Part shown: piece by piece, positions 47,168 to 55,373 of the stretch
Layout: every line of letters begins with the position of its first letter
Numbering within the stretch: position 1 is the first letter of the stretch
From: Chromatiales bacterium
GTDB lineage: Bacteria > Pseudomonadota > Gammaproteobacteria > Steroidobacterales > GCA-2729495
Assembly (NCBI GenBank): GCA_020351875.1
Contig: CP070671.1
Coordinates: 2,203,253 to 2,267,252, forward strand
DNA: 64,000 bases
Direction: 5' to 3'
Position numbers and translations under genes: made by a program
Notes under the pieces: model-generated
The model's database searches: none
Seen by the model: the letters and a program-made list of their open reading frames with translations, nothing else
Told to the model about the DNA's origin: nothing

Positions 47168-48337
47168 TTACTGTTCGGCGATCGCTCGTTCCAGGGTCGC
47201 GGGCTCGTGTTCCGGCGAGGCCGGGTCGAGGGCCCGGGCGATATGCCCGCCGATCCCGGCGGGCACCAGCCGCGGCGGCTCGAGGCGCTCCCCATCTTTG
47301 TCGTGGGTCAGCAGGACGGTCGGCCGCAGGGGCCACTCCGGATTCTGGGCGCAGACGATACCCCGGGTGCCGTCCACGAGTTGCACGCGCGTGCCCGTCG
47401 GGTAAACCCCCAGTGCATGCACGAACTCGTCGACCAGCGCGGCGTCGAAACGCTGGCCGCGCTCGTGGTTCAGGTAGCGCAGTGCATCGTGGGCAGACAT
47501 CGCTGCCGCGTAACGGCGGTTCAGCGTGATTGCATCGAAGGTGTCCACGATGCCGGCCACGCGCGCAAACAGCGGAATTTCCGTGCCGCCGAGGCGCCGC
47601 GGGTACCCGCTGCCGTCGATGCGCTCGTGGTGGCCGAGCACCATTTCGGTGACACGCGTGTCGACGGTGTCGCTCAACCGCACCATTGAAAAGCCCTGCT
47701 GCACGTGGCGGTCGACGAACCAGCGTTCGGCAGCGTTCAGTTCGCTCGGTTTGGCCAGTATCGGCACCGGCACGGTGATCTTGCCGATGTCCAGCAACAG
47801 GCCGCCTAGGGCGAGGTGACCGAGTTCTGTGTGGTCGAGGCCAATCTGGCGACCGAAAACCACTGCGTGTATCGCGGTGCCGAGGGAGCGTCGATACAAC
47901 AGCCCGCGGGCGCCGTTCAACCGGATCAGCCACAGGCATGCATCCTGGTGAGCCAGGACTTCATTCACCAGGCTGAAAGCCGCGCGCTGCAGCGGCGGCA
48001 GGTCAATGCGCCCGTGGTGCCGGGCATCCTGAACGGCGTCGGCGAGACGCTGCACGACCTCGGCCAGCGTGTTGCGTGCGGCGGTAAAGCTGCCGTTGGC
48101 CGGCGCCGGCACCGACGTGGTGGGGTTGTCCAGGGCCGGGAGCGCTTCCGGCGCGCTGCGCTGCGGATCCACGTACACGTAGTGGCAGGAGCGTGCGAGC
48201 GCCTCGATCTGCTCGGTCGTGGTCACGAGCATGCCCGGCCCGGCAAATGGCGTGTGCAGCCACGAGCGATCGAGTTCTGCGACGTACATGCCCGTCTCCA
48301 GGCGGTCGCAAGGCAGCGGAATTAGTTGGTCGGCCAA
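47168..48337 (-). CDS. HD-GYP domain protein with DUF3391, degenerate
   Basis: The 389-residue protein resembles the one at 25901: DUF3391 N-terminus (LPCDRLETGMYVAELDRSW) and a C-terminal HD-GYP domain. The GYP motif HHERIDGSGYP is intact, but the HD dyad reads LLLDIGK (His lost) and the first helix His is Arg (LYRRSLGTAIH). The metal site is therefore more damaged than in its relative. Cyclic di-GMP hydrolysis is unlikely; a binding or signalling role is suggested. The frame starts with TTG 48337; a downstream ATG in the MYVAEL motif is too late. A 163-base spacer separates it from the sirtuin gene. Confidence 0.85.
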   Translation of the reverse strand: MADQLIPLPCDRLETGMYVAELDRSWLHTPFAGPGMLVTTTEQIEALARSCHYVYVDPQRSAPEALPALDNPTTSVPAPANGSFTAARNTLAEVVQRLADAVQDARHHGRIDLPPLQRAAFSLVNEVLAHQDACLWLIRLNGARGLLYRRSLGTAIHAVVFGRQIGLDHTELGHLALGGLLLDIGKITVPVPILAKPSELNAAERWFVDRHVQQGFSMVRLSDTVDTRVTEMVLGHHERIDGSGYPRRLGGTEIPLFARVAGIVDTFDAITLNRRYAAAMSAHDALRYLNHERGQRFDAALVDEFVHALGVYPTGTRVQLVDGTRGIVCAQNPEWPLRPTVLLTHDKDGERLEPPRLVPAGIGGHIARALDPASPEHEPATLERAIAEQ

Positions 48338-48444
48338 GGTGATACGGGCCTGCTTGAAAACTGATCTGCCACTCTAGCAGGACCAAGCCGGGCCAGACTG
48401 TGATCACAGCCACGGGCCCGGGGCTTCATGGATTATGTAAAACG

Positions 48445-49023
48445 TCAGTGCGGCAGCGTGATGTTGATGCTGCCTGGGTCCTGCGACAGGTCGCGGCCGT
48501 AAACGTGGATGGAGATCGCGCCATCGCCGCCGCGACACGCGAGACGATGAATGTCGCGCAGGCCGGTCTGCACGCACGAGGTGTCGCCGGGGCCGGCTTC
48601 GCCGCAGGCTGTTTCCGTGCAGGAGAGCAGGCCACTGCCGGCGTCAACCAGGTCGTAGCTGCGGGCTTCCAGCCAGCCCTGGTGTACGCCCACCGCGCCC
48701 CAGGCCGTGTGGCCGTGCACCGGGGTTTGCTGGCCAGGCCGCCACACCAGGGCCAGGATGGTGAAACGTCGCAGCGGGTCGGCGTAGAGCAGGTGGCGGC
48801 GATATTGTTCCACATCGCCTTCCGTGTAACGCGGGTCCAGCAGGTCGGCACGGCCCAGGTAGGGCTGCAGCGCATCGGCGACGGCCGCGGGCAGCGCGGT
48901 CTCGGGAAGCGCATCGGCCAGGGTCGCAATGCGGGCCGCCAGGTCGCGAATGGCAGGTCGCTGCGGCAGGCTGAAACTGCTCAGCTGAGCCCTGGCGAGG
49001 GGGGTATCGAAGCGGGTGGCCAT
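48445..49023 (-). CDS. cysteine dioxygenase family protein
   Basis: The 192-residue cupin has the iron-binding HxH in TPVHGHTAWGAVGVHQGWLEA and a third His in RDIHRLACRG, with the C-terminal SIHVYGRDLSQD. This is the thiol dioxygenase family; members oxidise cysteine or 3-mercaptopropionate to sulfinic acids. ATG 49023 is used; an upstream frame lacks family similarity. It is divergent from an Lrp-type regulator and probably controlled by it, an arrangement that fits sulfur-amino-acid metabolism. Confidence 0.88.
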   Translation of the reverse strand: MATRFDTPLARAQLSSFSLPQRPAIRDLAARIATLADALPETALPAAVADALQPYLGRADLLDPRYTEGDVEQYRRHLLYADPLRRFTILALVWRPGQQTPVHGHTAWGAVGVHQGWLEARSYDLVDAGSGLLSCTETACGEAGPGDTSCVQTGLRDIHRLACRGGDGAISIHVYGRDLSQDPGSINITLPH

Positions 49024-49084
49024 GTCTCCGGGTCCGTCCGTAGAGTTGCCAGTCAGGTTAGCAAAGCGGGTCCGAACGAAGATT

Positions 49085-49095
49085 GCAATTATTGC
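49085..49095. promoter_or_regulatory. candidate operator palindrome between the dioxygenase and Lrp genes
   Basis: GCAATTATTGC (an odd palindrome around the central T) sits in the 117-base A/T-rich divergent spacer, 62 bases from the dioxygenase start and 46 from the regulator start. Lrp/AsnC proteins bind A/T-rich imperfect palindromes, so this is a plausible site. Confidence 0.35.
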
Positions 49096-49140
49096 CGACA
49101 TATCGCCATTTAGTGGGATAAAATCTTTGCATATTTATAA

Positions 49141-49617
49141 ATGATAGAAAAATTATCTATGGATGCGAAGGATAGAAAAATCCTCGCGCTGCTGCAGGAA
49201 AACGCCATGTATACGGCGGCGGAACTCGGCGACAAGGTCGGGCTGAGCACCACGCCCTGCTGGCGGCGGGTGCAGCGACTGGAGCAGGCGGGGTACATCC
49301 GCCAGCGGGTGGCGCTGCTGGACCAGGGCAAGATGAATGTCGGCGTGACCGTGTTCGTGACGGTGCGCACCAGCCGCCACTCGCGGGACTGGCTGGAAGG
49401 GTTTCGTCGCGCGATCAGCACGATCCCGGAGATCGTCGAGGCGCACCGACTGAGTGGCGACGTGGACTACCTGCTGCGAGCCGTGGTGCCCAGCATCGAC
49501 GGCTGGGATGCCGTGTACCGGCGGCTGATCGAAGCGGTGGAGTTTTCCGACGTGAGTTCCAGCTTCTCGATGGAGCCGTTGAAATTCACCACCGCGATCC
49601 CCGTCGACCACGTTTAA
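49141..49617 (+). CDS. Lrp/AsnC-family transcriptional regulator
   Basis: The 158-residue protein has an N-terminal helix-turn-helix (DAKDRKILALLQENAMYTAA, LGDKVGLSTTPCWRRVQRL, to about residue 55) and a C-terminal RAM ligand-binding domain (VTVFVTVRTSRHSRDWLEGF, AHRLSGDVDYLLRAVV). Such octameric or dimeric regulators sense amino acids. It is divergent from cysteine dioxygenase and likely controls it, with cysteine or a related thiol as a plausible signal. The first ATG is 49141; 49159 gives a more usual MDAKDRKIL start and could be the real one. Confidence 0.93.
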   Translation: MIEKLSMDAKDRKILALLQENAMYTAAELGDKVGLSTTPCWRRVQRLEQAGYIRQRVALLDQGKMNVGVTVFVTVRTSRHSRDWLEGFRRAISTIPEIVEAHRLSGDVDYLLRAVVPSIDGWDAVYRRLIEAVEFSDVSSSFSMEPLKFTTAIPVDHV

Positions 49618-49683
49618 CTGCATCGCCCGGGGCCGGGCCGATTACACTAGGTGTCGGGACAGCACCGACAACCAGGAACGAGC

Positions 49684-49953
49684 ATGCCCAAAGAACGACT
49701 GCGCCAGCTGGTTAACAGCCTGCACGAAGAGCTGGAGCGCACGCCACGGGTGGACGCCGAAGGCCGCGAGATGTTGCGGGAACTCACCGGCGATATTGAA
49801 GAGTTGGTGGGCCACGATGCACCGTCGCCGGAGTCGCGCGATTCGGCGACACAACGGGTGGAAACGGCCGCGTTGCGACTGGAAGCCGAACACCCGCGAC
49901 TGGCCGGCATTCTCGGTGAAGTCATGGATGCCCTCGGTCGGCTGGGCATCTAG
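49684..49953 (+). CDS. DUF4404 family protein
   Basis: The 89-residue protein matches DUF4404 in size and charge: KERLRQLVNSLHEELERTP, ELTGDIEELVGHD and EHPRLAGILGEVMDALGRLGI, an all-helical, acidic sequence with no export signal. Its role is unknown. AGGAA lies about ten bases before ATG 49684, and a TACACT box at 49643-49648 is a possible -10. Confidence 0.85.
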   Translation: MPKERLRQLVNSLHEELERTPRVDAEGREMLRELTGDIEELVGHDAPSPESRDSATQRVETAALRLEAEHPRLAGILGEVMDALGRLGI

Positions 49954-49968
49954 CCGGGGCAGACGGCG

Positions 49969-50709
49969 ATGGCGCAACCCGGCAACAATGTTTCCGTCGC
50001 GGCCGCCGCGGTGATGGCCGCGGGCCTGGCCGTGGCAGGCTGGCTGGTGGGGACGGGGTTCGCCGAGGGCCGCCAGTTCGACCGCTACGTGACAGTGAAA
50101 GGCGTGTCCGAGCGCACGGTGACCGCGGACCTGGCGATCTGGCCGCTGCGCGTTGTTGCCACCGGGTCCGAGTTACGCCAGGTGCAGGCCGCCGTCGGCC
50201 AGCAGCAGGCCGCGGTGCTGCAGTTTCTCGCCAGCGCCGGAATTCCCGAGAGCGATATCGAATTGCAGGACCTGCAGGTCACCGACCTGTACGCGCAGGC
50301 CTACCGTTCCGGACCGGTGAACGATCGTTTCATCGTGGCGCAGACGGTCAGCGTGCGTTCGCAGGATGTGCCCCGCATTCGCGCGGCCAGCCAGCAGGTG
50401 GGTGAACTGGTGGACGCCGGTGTGGTGTTGTCGAGCGAGCGCGGCCCCGCCGGCAACAGTCCCGCGTATCTCTATACCGGCCTGGTGTCGCTCAAGCCGG
50501 AGATGATTGCGGAAGCCACCGCGAATGCCCGCGATGCCGCGGAGCAGTTCGCCTTTGACTCGGGCAGCGCACTGGGTGGTATTCGCCGCGCGAACCAGGG
50601 GGTGTTCCAGATCCTCGCCCGCGACAATGCGCCGGGCGTGATGGCCGAGCGCCAGGTGGAGAAAACCGTGCGCGTGGTTTCCACCATCGAATACCTGTTG
50701 CTGGACTGA
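49969..50709 (+). CDS. SIMPL domain-containing protein (DUF541)
   Basis: The 246-residue protein has an N-terminal membrane anchor or signal (VSVAAAAVMAAGLAVAGWLVG) and the SIMPL/DUF541 domain: VTVKGVSERTVTADLAIWPL, QAAVLQFLASAGIPESDIELQD, FIVAQTVSVRSQDVPRIRAA and the C-terminal EKTVRVVSTIEYLL. SIMPL proteins are exported and their role in bacteria is largely unknown, with some linked to oxidative or membrane stress. It follows DUF4404 by 15 bases, probably in one transcript. Confidence 0.92.
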   Translation: MAQPGNNVSVAAAAVMAAGLAVAGWLVGTGFAEGRQFDRYVTVKGVSERTVTADLAIWPLRVVATGSELRQVQAAVGQQQAAVLQFLASAGIPESDIELQDLQVTDLYAQAYRSGPVNDRFIVAQTVSVRSQDVPRIRAASQQVGELVDAGVVLSSERGPAGNSPAYLYTGLVSLKPEMIAEATANARDAAEQFAFDSGSALGGIRRANQGVFQILARDNAPGVMAERQVEKTVRVVSTIEYLLLD

Positions 50710-50716
50710 CAGGTTT

Positions 50717-51625
50717 TCAGTCGGCCGCGAACTCGATCAACCGGCGGGCGAGTTCCTCCGGCTGGTCTTCCACGATGTAGAAGTTTGCATTCTCCAGCAG
50801 CGCATGCGGCTGGCCGGCGCAGCCTGGAATGTGTGCCAGGATGCGCTGCGGGCCCATTGCGGACCCTTCGAAAGTCTTGCTGTACAGGGTGAGCACGGGC
50901 CGGGTCCATTGGCCCAGGCGTTCCCACGCGGCCGTATTGGCGGGTGACGCCGGGTCGTCGGCCGAGATGGGCAGGATCATGGGGAAGCGCCGCGGTCCGG
51001 TCTTGTAGCTCTCGTCCGGGTACGGCGCGTCGAAAGCGGCAACGGTTTCCGGCGTCAGTTCGTGATGGGTGCCTTCGTTCACCATCTCGCCTTGCGGAAA
51101 TTGCGGTTTTGCAAACTGCTCTGCCCGCCATTGCAGAAACCACTGCTTACCCGGCGAGTCGCCGTGGGGCAGGCTGGTATTGCTGAGCGCCAGGCGCGCG
51201 AAGATGTCGGGCCGCTCGGCCGCGATGCGCAGGCCGAAGAATCCGCCCCAGTCGAGCAGGTAGCCGTTGACGTTGCGCAGTTCGAGCCGGTCGAGAAACG
51301 CGACGTTCCAGTCGATGTGCCGCTGGAAGGTGTAGTCGTCCGTGTGTGGCAGTTTGTCGGATTTGCCGAAGCCGATGTAGTCCGGCGCAATGACGCGATA
51401 ACCCGCCGCGGCCAGCGGCGGGATCATGTGCCGGTAGATGTACGACCAGCAGCCCTGGGTGGCCAGCAGCAGCACCGCGTGCCCGGCGCGCGGCCCCTCG
51501 TCGAGGTAGTGCATGCGCAGCTTGCCAAACACCGGGTCCGGCAGTTCGACGTAGTGCGACTCGAACGGGTAGTCCGGCAGGTTGTCGAAGCGCGACTCCG
51601 GCGTGCGCAGCACCGCCGGGCTCAT
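50717..51625 (-). CDS. haloalkane-dehalogenase-like alpha/beta hydrolase lacking the catalytic His
   Basis: The 302-residue protein resembles haloalkane dehalogenases: YVELPDPVFGKLRMHYLDEG, the WSYIYRHMIPPLAAAGYRVIAPDYIGFGKSD lead-in and the nucleophile region YLLDWGGFFGLRIAAERPD with Asp as nucleophile. The oxyanion region reads ATQGCWSYIY where HGEPTWSYLYR is usual. The C-terminal His expected in a GHF context is Asn here (NANFYIVEDQPEELA), so the proton shuttle is missing. It may be a pseudoenzyme or use another base. The first bases overlap the cytochrome gene upstream by four, suggesting one transcript. Confidence 0.8.
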   Translation of the reverse strand: MSPAVLRTPESRFDNLPDYPFESHYVELPDPVFGKLRMHYLDEGPRAGHAVLLLATQGCWSYIYRHMIPPLAAAGYRVIAPDYIGFGKSDKLPHTDDYTFQRHIDWNVAFLDRLELRNVNGYLLDWGGFFGLRIAAERPDIFARLALSNTSLPHGDSPGKQWFLQWRAEQFAKPQFPQGEMVNEGTHHELTPETVAAFDAPYPDESYKTGPRRFPMILPISADDPASPANTAAWERLGQWTRPVLTLYSKTFEGSAMGPQRILAHIPGCAGQPHALLENANFYIVEDQPEELARRLIEFAAD

Positions 51626-52515
51626 CGCGCGGCGCCCGGCAGCGGCGGCAACGACTCGAGGTAGGCCCCGATCGCGGCGCGGTCTTCAGGGGTGAGCTGG
51701 CCGGTGTTGTCGTCGATCACGGCCGTCATGCTGCCGCCGGCGAAGTCGCCATCGGGCATCATGCCCAGTTCCAGGAACAGCGCCAGGTCGCCTGCCGACC
51801 AGCGGCCAATGCCGTCACCCTTGTGGGGCGTGATATTGGGCACCTGTTTGCTTTCTGCAGCGACGCCCCCGGCCATTTCCTGGTCTTTCACGGTGGCGCC
51901 GAAGCGGTTGCGGGGCGAGTGGCACTCGCCGCAATGGCCGAGGTGACGCACCAGGTAAGCGCCACGGTTCCAGGTGGCGTCGCGGTCGGGGTCCGATCGG
52001 AAACGCTCGCTGTCAAAAAACAGCAGTTGCCAGGCGGCGGCGGCGAAACGCGTGTCCACGAACCACGCCAGCTCGTGCGGCAGGTTTTCCTGGCGCACGG
52101 GTTCCAGGCTGAACAGGTAGGCCTTGATGGCCAGCAGGTCTTCCCGGGTAATCCCGGTGTACGACGGGAACGGAAACGCCGGGAAGTAATATCGCCCGCC
52201 CGGCCCGACCCCTTCCCAGAATGCGTTAAGAAACTCTTCGTCGGTCCAGGTGCCGATGCCGGTGTCCCGGTCGGGCGTGATGTTCGGTGAATAGAACGTG
52301 CCGAAGGGCGTGGCCAGCTCGTGGCCGCCGGCCAGGGGCACCGCGCCCTTGTCTTTCGCCGTGTGGCAACTGATGCAGCCGCCGGCGCGGACCAGGTATT
52401 CGCCCCGGACGATGGCCGCGGCGCGTGGCTGGTGCGTGTCTGCCCGGGCCGCGGCAAGGCTGCCCAGCAGCATCAGGGCTAACAGGGTGGGACGCGCGAG
52501 ATCGGTGCCTGGCAT
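51622..52515 (-). CDS. diheme c-type cytochrome, exported
   Basis: The 297-residue protein has a signal peptide (RPTLLALMLLGSLAAARA) and two heme motifs: CISCH near residue 48 and CGECH near residue 195, each followed by cytochrome c-type domains (ATPFGTFYSPNITPDRDTGIG; VPNITPHKGDGIGRWS). This matches the diheme cytochrome subunits of periplasmic alcohol or sugar dehydrogenases. No dehydrogenase subunit is next to it; the coupled gene is the hydrolase-like protein. It probably moves electrons from a periplasmic oxidation to the respiratory chain. Confidence 0.9.
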   Translation of the reverse strand: MPGTDLARPTLLALMLLGSLAAARADTHQPRAAAIVRGEYLVRAGGCISCHTAKDKGAVPLAGGHELATPFGTFYSPNITPDRDTGIGTWTDEEFLNAFWEGVGPGGRYYFPAFPFPSYTGITREDLLAIKAYLFSLEPVRQENLPHELAWFVDTRFAAAAWQLLFFDSERFRSDPDRDATWNRGAYLVRHLGHCGECHSPRNRFGATVKDQEMAGGVAAESKQVPNITPHKGDGIGRWSAGDLALFLELGMMPDGDFAGGSMTAVIDDNTGQLTPEDRAAIGAYLESLPPLPGAAR

Positions 52516-52552
52516 CGGCCAAGCATAACAATGCGCAGCGCCCGGCCGGTGA

Positions 52553-52924
52553 CTACTCGGTGCGGCAGGTCCAGGTGCCCGCGTCGCATCGGATCTGCGC
52601 GCTGTCGTCCTGGGACTTCTTCTGGTTTGACCGGGTGGTGATCACGGTGTTGACCCCGTCCAGGCTTACGCTGATGTGGCCGTCGCGGCGGAAGTCGTCG
52701 CAGCTGCCGTCCATCCGGTAGCGCCAGGTGCCGATGCGCAGCGCGTTCACCCGCGTGTTGCCGTCGGGGCAGGTCTCCAGTTCGGTGGTCACGTCGAGTT
52801 CCGTCGCCACCCCGCGCCGGTTGTAGACGGGGCCAAAGGCGGCGCCGCGTCGCCGACCGCCGACACCGCCGTAGACCGTCATCGTCAGCTCCGACATGCC
52901 GGGTTCCACCCCACGTTCCTGCAT
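52553..52924 (-). CDS. hypothetical protein
   Basis: The 123-residue frame is not recognised. The ATG at 52924 and an internal one nine codons later are both possible starts. It has several Cys residues (ETCPDG, DGSCDD, IRCDAGTWTCR), no signal peptide and no membrane segment. It lies between the cytochrome and a hydrolase gene on the same strand (20-base gap to the latter), so it may be part of that transcript. Confidence 0.5.
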   Translation of the reverse strand: MQERGVEPGMSELTMTVYGGVGGRRRGAAFGPVYNRRGVATELDVTTELETCPDGNTRVNALRIGTWRYRMDGSCDDFRRDGHISVSLDGVNTVITTRSNQKKSQDDSAQIRCDAGTWTCRTE

Positions 52925-52944
52925 GGGTTCGTTATCGACCTTAC

Positions 52945-53919
52945 CTAGCCGGCCTGTGCGGGCTCACTCCCAGCCTCGACGGGCGCATCCTCGTCCAGCC
53001 ACGCCCGCACGTCGACCGCGATTTCGTCTCCCGCCTCCTGCACGGCCATGTGCCCGACGCCCGGGTAGATGATCAGCTCCAGTGATTCCACACCCGTGAG
53101 CATCTCCTCGAGTTCGTAGGCCTGTTCCACCCTGGCCTGCGGATTTGCCTCGCCCCACAGCAGCAGAGTGGGCGCCTGCACCTGGCCGGCAATGCCCCGC
53201 AGATCGCCCGACTCGTATTGCGACAGCCGCTGCAACTGCGCGGCGCGTTGGCCCTCGCGCAGCCACATGTCGTGCCAGCGGTCGATCACCTCGTCGGTGA
53301 GTTTGTCCTTGTCGCCATAGGCTGAACTGAGCATGTATTTCGGCAGTGCGCGGGGCAGGATGTATTCCAGCACGCGAGCCTGTTTCGGGACGCCCCGGCG
53401 CGCCTGCTCGCGGCCTTCCAGCGCGCCCGGGCTCAGCAGTATCAGGCCTTTCACCCGGTCCGGGTGGCTCGCCGCATAATGAATGGAGACCGTGCCGCCG
53501 AGCGACGTCCCGCCTATCGTGAGTTCTTCCAGGCCCAGCGCGTCGATGAAACGTTCGGTGAGTTCGACGGTGCGCGGCAGTGTGTAGTCGCCCGACGGGT
53601 CCGGGCCGGTCAGACCATGACTGGTCATGTCGAAGCGAATCACCCGGTAACTGTCCTTCAGGGCCTCCACCCACGGATCCCACCCGATCAGGCTCGCGAA
53701 ATTCGCATGAATCAGCACGATGGGCGGGCCGCTGCCCTCGTCGCGGTAATGAATGCGCACGCCGTCGACGTTCAGGAAGCGCGATGCCGGGCTCATGTAG
53801 CGGGCTTCCAGCTCTTCGGCCGGAATATCGCGGAACACCCAGATGGCCGCCAGCACCGCCACCACGGACAGGCCCAGCAGCGTAATGCCAATCAGGCCCA
53901 GCACTTTCAGGACTTTCAA
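52945..53919 (-). CDS. membrane-anchored alpha/beta hydrolase
   Basis: The 324-residue protein starts with one membrane helix (LKVLGLIGITLLGLSVVAVL) and continues as an alpha/beta hydrolase: VRIHYRDEGSGPPIVLIHAN, IRFDMTSHGLTGPD, nucleophile elbow GGTSLGGTVS (Ser), acid region in LLLWGEANP and the catalytic His in YPGVGHMAVQEAGDEIA. The triad appears complete. Substrates could be esters or epoxides. It is divergent from the RND adaptor gene; the 140-base spacer is A/T-rich. Confidence 0.88.
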   Translation of the reverse strand: MKVLKVLGLIGITLLGLSVVAVLAAIWVFRDIPAEELEARYMSPASRFLNVDGVRIHYRDEGSGPPIVLIHANFASLIGWDPWVEALKDSYRVIRFDMTSHGLTGPDPSGDYTLPRTVELTERFIDALGLEELTIGGTSLGGTVSIHYAASHPDRVKGLILLSPGALEGREQARRGVPKQARVLEYILPRALPKYMLSSAYGDKDKLTDEVIDRWHDMWLREGQRAAQLQRLSQYESGDLRGIAGQVQAPTLLLWGEANPQARVEQAYELEEMLTGVESLELIIYPGVGHMAVQEAGDEIAVDVRAWLDEDAPVEAGSEPAQAG

Positions 53920-54059
53920 GCTCGCTTCCTCGCCTCCAGACTGGCGTCAAGAATAAACAAAAAAACAACAAAAACAATATGTTGGAGTTAAACTGCCACG
54001 TATGTCGACAGTGATCCGATTCGCAGCCGGCGGCGAAATCTACAGACAAGGCAGGGATC

Positions 54060-55370
54060 ATGAAACAAATCAAGACATTATTTGCACGCCTGCGGCCGGG
54101 GCCGATCACCGTATTGATTGGCGCCATCGTCGCGGCGGCGGCGCTCGTGATGAGTCGGCCGCAGCGCCCGGCCATTGAGATACCGGAGAAGGCCTGGAGC
54201 GTGGACGTGATCCCGGCCGTGCCGTCCGCCATTCGCCCGACGCTGGAACTCTACGCGCGCATCGAGTCGCCGCAGGACGCGCGGCTGAGCGCGGCCGTCG
54301 AGGCCGACATCCTGGTAGTCCTGGTGCAGGACGGTGACACGGTGGCTGCCGGCGACGAACTGCTGGTTCTCGACGACCGGGACGCCCGCTTCGAACTGTT
54401 GCAGCGGGATGCCGACGTGCAGGAGATCCGGGCGCAGATCAATCTCGAAGAGCAGCGATTGCGGAGAAACAAGGAATCACTATTCAAGGAGCGCGAACTC
54501 CTGGAGCTGACGGTCAGCAACGCCGAGCGGGCCCGCAGTCTTTACAAGGACAACCTGGTGTCGTTATCGAATGTCGACGACACTGCAGAAGAGCTGAAGC
54601 GCCAGGAGCTGGCGGTGACGTCCCGGCAGTTGATCATTGAAGAGAGCGACATTCGCAAGCAGCAGCTCACCGCGCAGTTGCAGCGGGCGAAGGCGCTGCG
54701 AGACAAGGCGCAACTCTCGTTGGATCGCACCCGCCTCGTGGCGCCGTTCGCGGGGGTGATTTCCGAAGTGGACGCGTCGGTCGGCGACCGGGTCAGGATT
54801 GGCGACGAGTTAATGCGCCTGCACAATCCGGAAGCGCTGGAACTGCGCACCCAGGTGCCGACACGCTTCGCAGCCCGCGTGCGCGATGCGTTGAGCGCGG
54901 GCGTGCGAATTGGCGCCAACGCTGAGTTCTCGGGCGCGGACTACCCGGCGGTGCTCACGCGCCTGTCGGGTCAGACGCGCGAGGGTTCGGGCAGCGTCGA
55001 CGCCTACCTCGTGTTCGACGCACCACCGCAGGAAGCGCCGCTGGGCTCCACTGTGCCGGTGTTGTTGTCGTTGCCCGCCGAGGTGGACGTCATCGCGGTG
55101 CCGGCCGAGGCACTCTACGGTCGTAACCGCGTCTACAAGCTGGCCGGTGACCGGATGGCGGCGGTTGACGTTGACCGCGTCGGCGAACGGGTCAGCGCCG
55201 ATGGTCGCAGCGAAGTCCTGATCCGGAGCAGCCAGCTGACCTCAGACGATCGCATTATCACCACGAAGGTATCGTCCGCCACGAACGGCCTGCTGGTTCG
55301 CATTCGACAGGGCGGCCCGGGTGACAGCGACGCAATGCTCGCTGCGGGCGAAGGCCGGCCCGGAAGTTAA
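54060..55370 (+). CDS. RND efflux periplasmic adaptor
   Basis: The 436-residue membrane fusion protein has an N-terminal anchor (GPITVLIGAIVAAAALVMS), a lipoyl half (SAAVEADILVVLVQDGDTVA), a long alpha-hairpin (about residues 110-235), the second half (TRLVAPFAGVISEVDASVGD) and a barrel region ending with LTSDDRIITTKVSSATNGL. It joins the RND pump to an outer-membrane channel. No outer-membrane factor gene is in the window. It is followed three bases later by the pump gene. Confidence 0.9.
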   Translation: MKQIKTLFARLRPGPITVLIGAIVAAAALVMSRPQRPAIEIPEKAWSVDVIPAVPSAIRPTLELYARIESPQDARLSAAVEADILVVLVQDGDTVAAGDELLVLDDRDARFELLQRDADVQEIRAQINLEEQRLRRNKESLFKERELLELTVSNAERARSLYKDNLVSLSNVDDTAEELKRQELAVTSRQLIIEESDIRKQQLTAQLQRAKALRDKAQLSLDRTRLVAPFAGVISEVDASVGDRVRIGDELMRLHNPEALELRTQVPTRFAARVRDALSAGVRIGANAEFSGADYPAVLTRLSGQTREGSGSVDAYLVFDAPPQEAPLGSTVPVLLSLPAEVDVIAVPAEALYGRNRVYKLAGDRMAAVDVDRVGERVSADGRSEVLIRSSQLTSDDRIITTKVSSATNGLLVRIRQGGPGDSDAMLAAGEGRPGS

Positions 55371-55373
55371 GCC

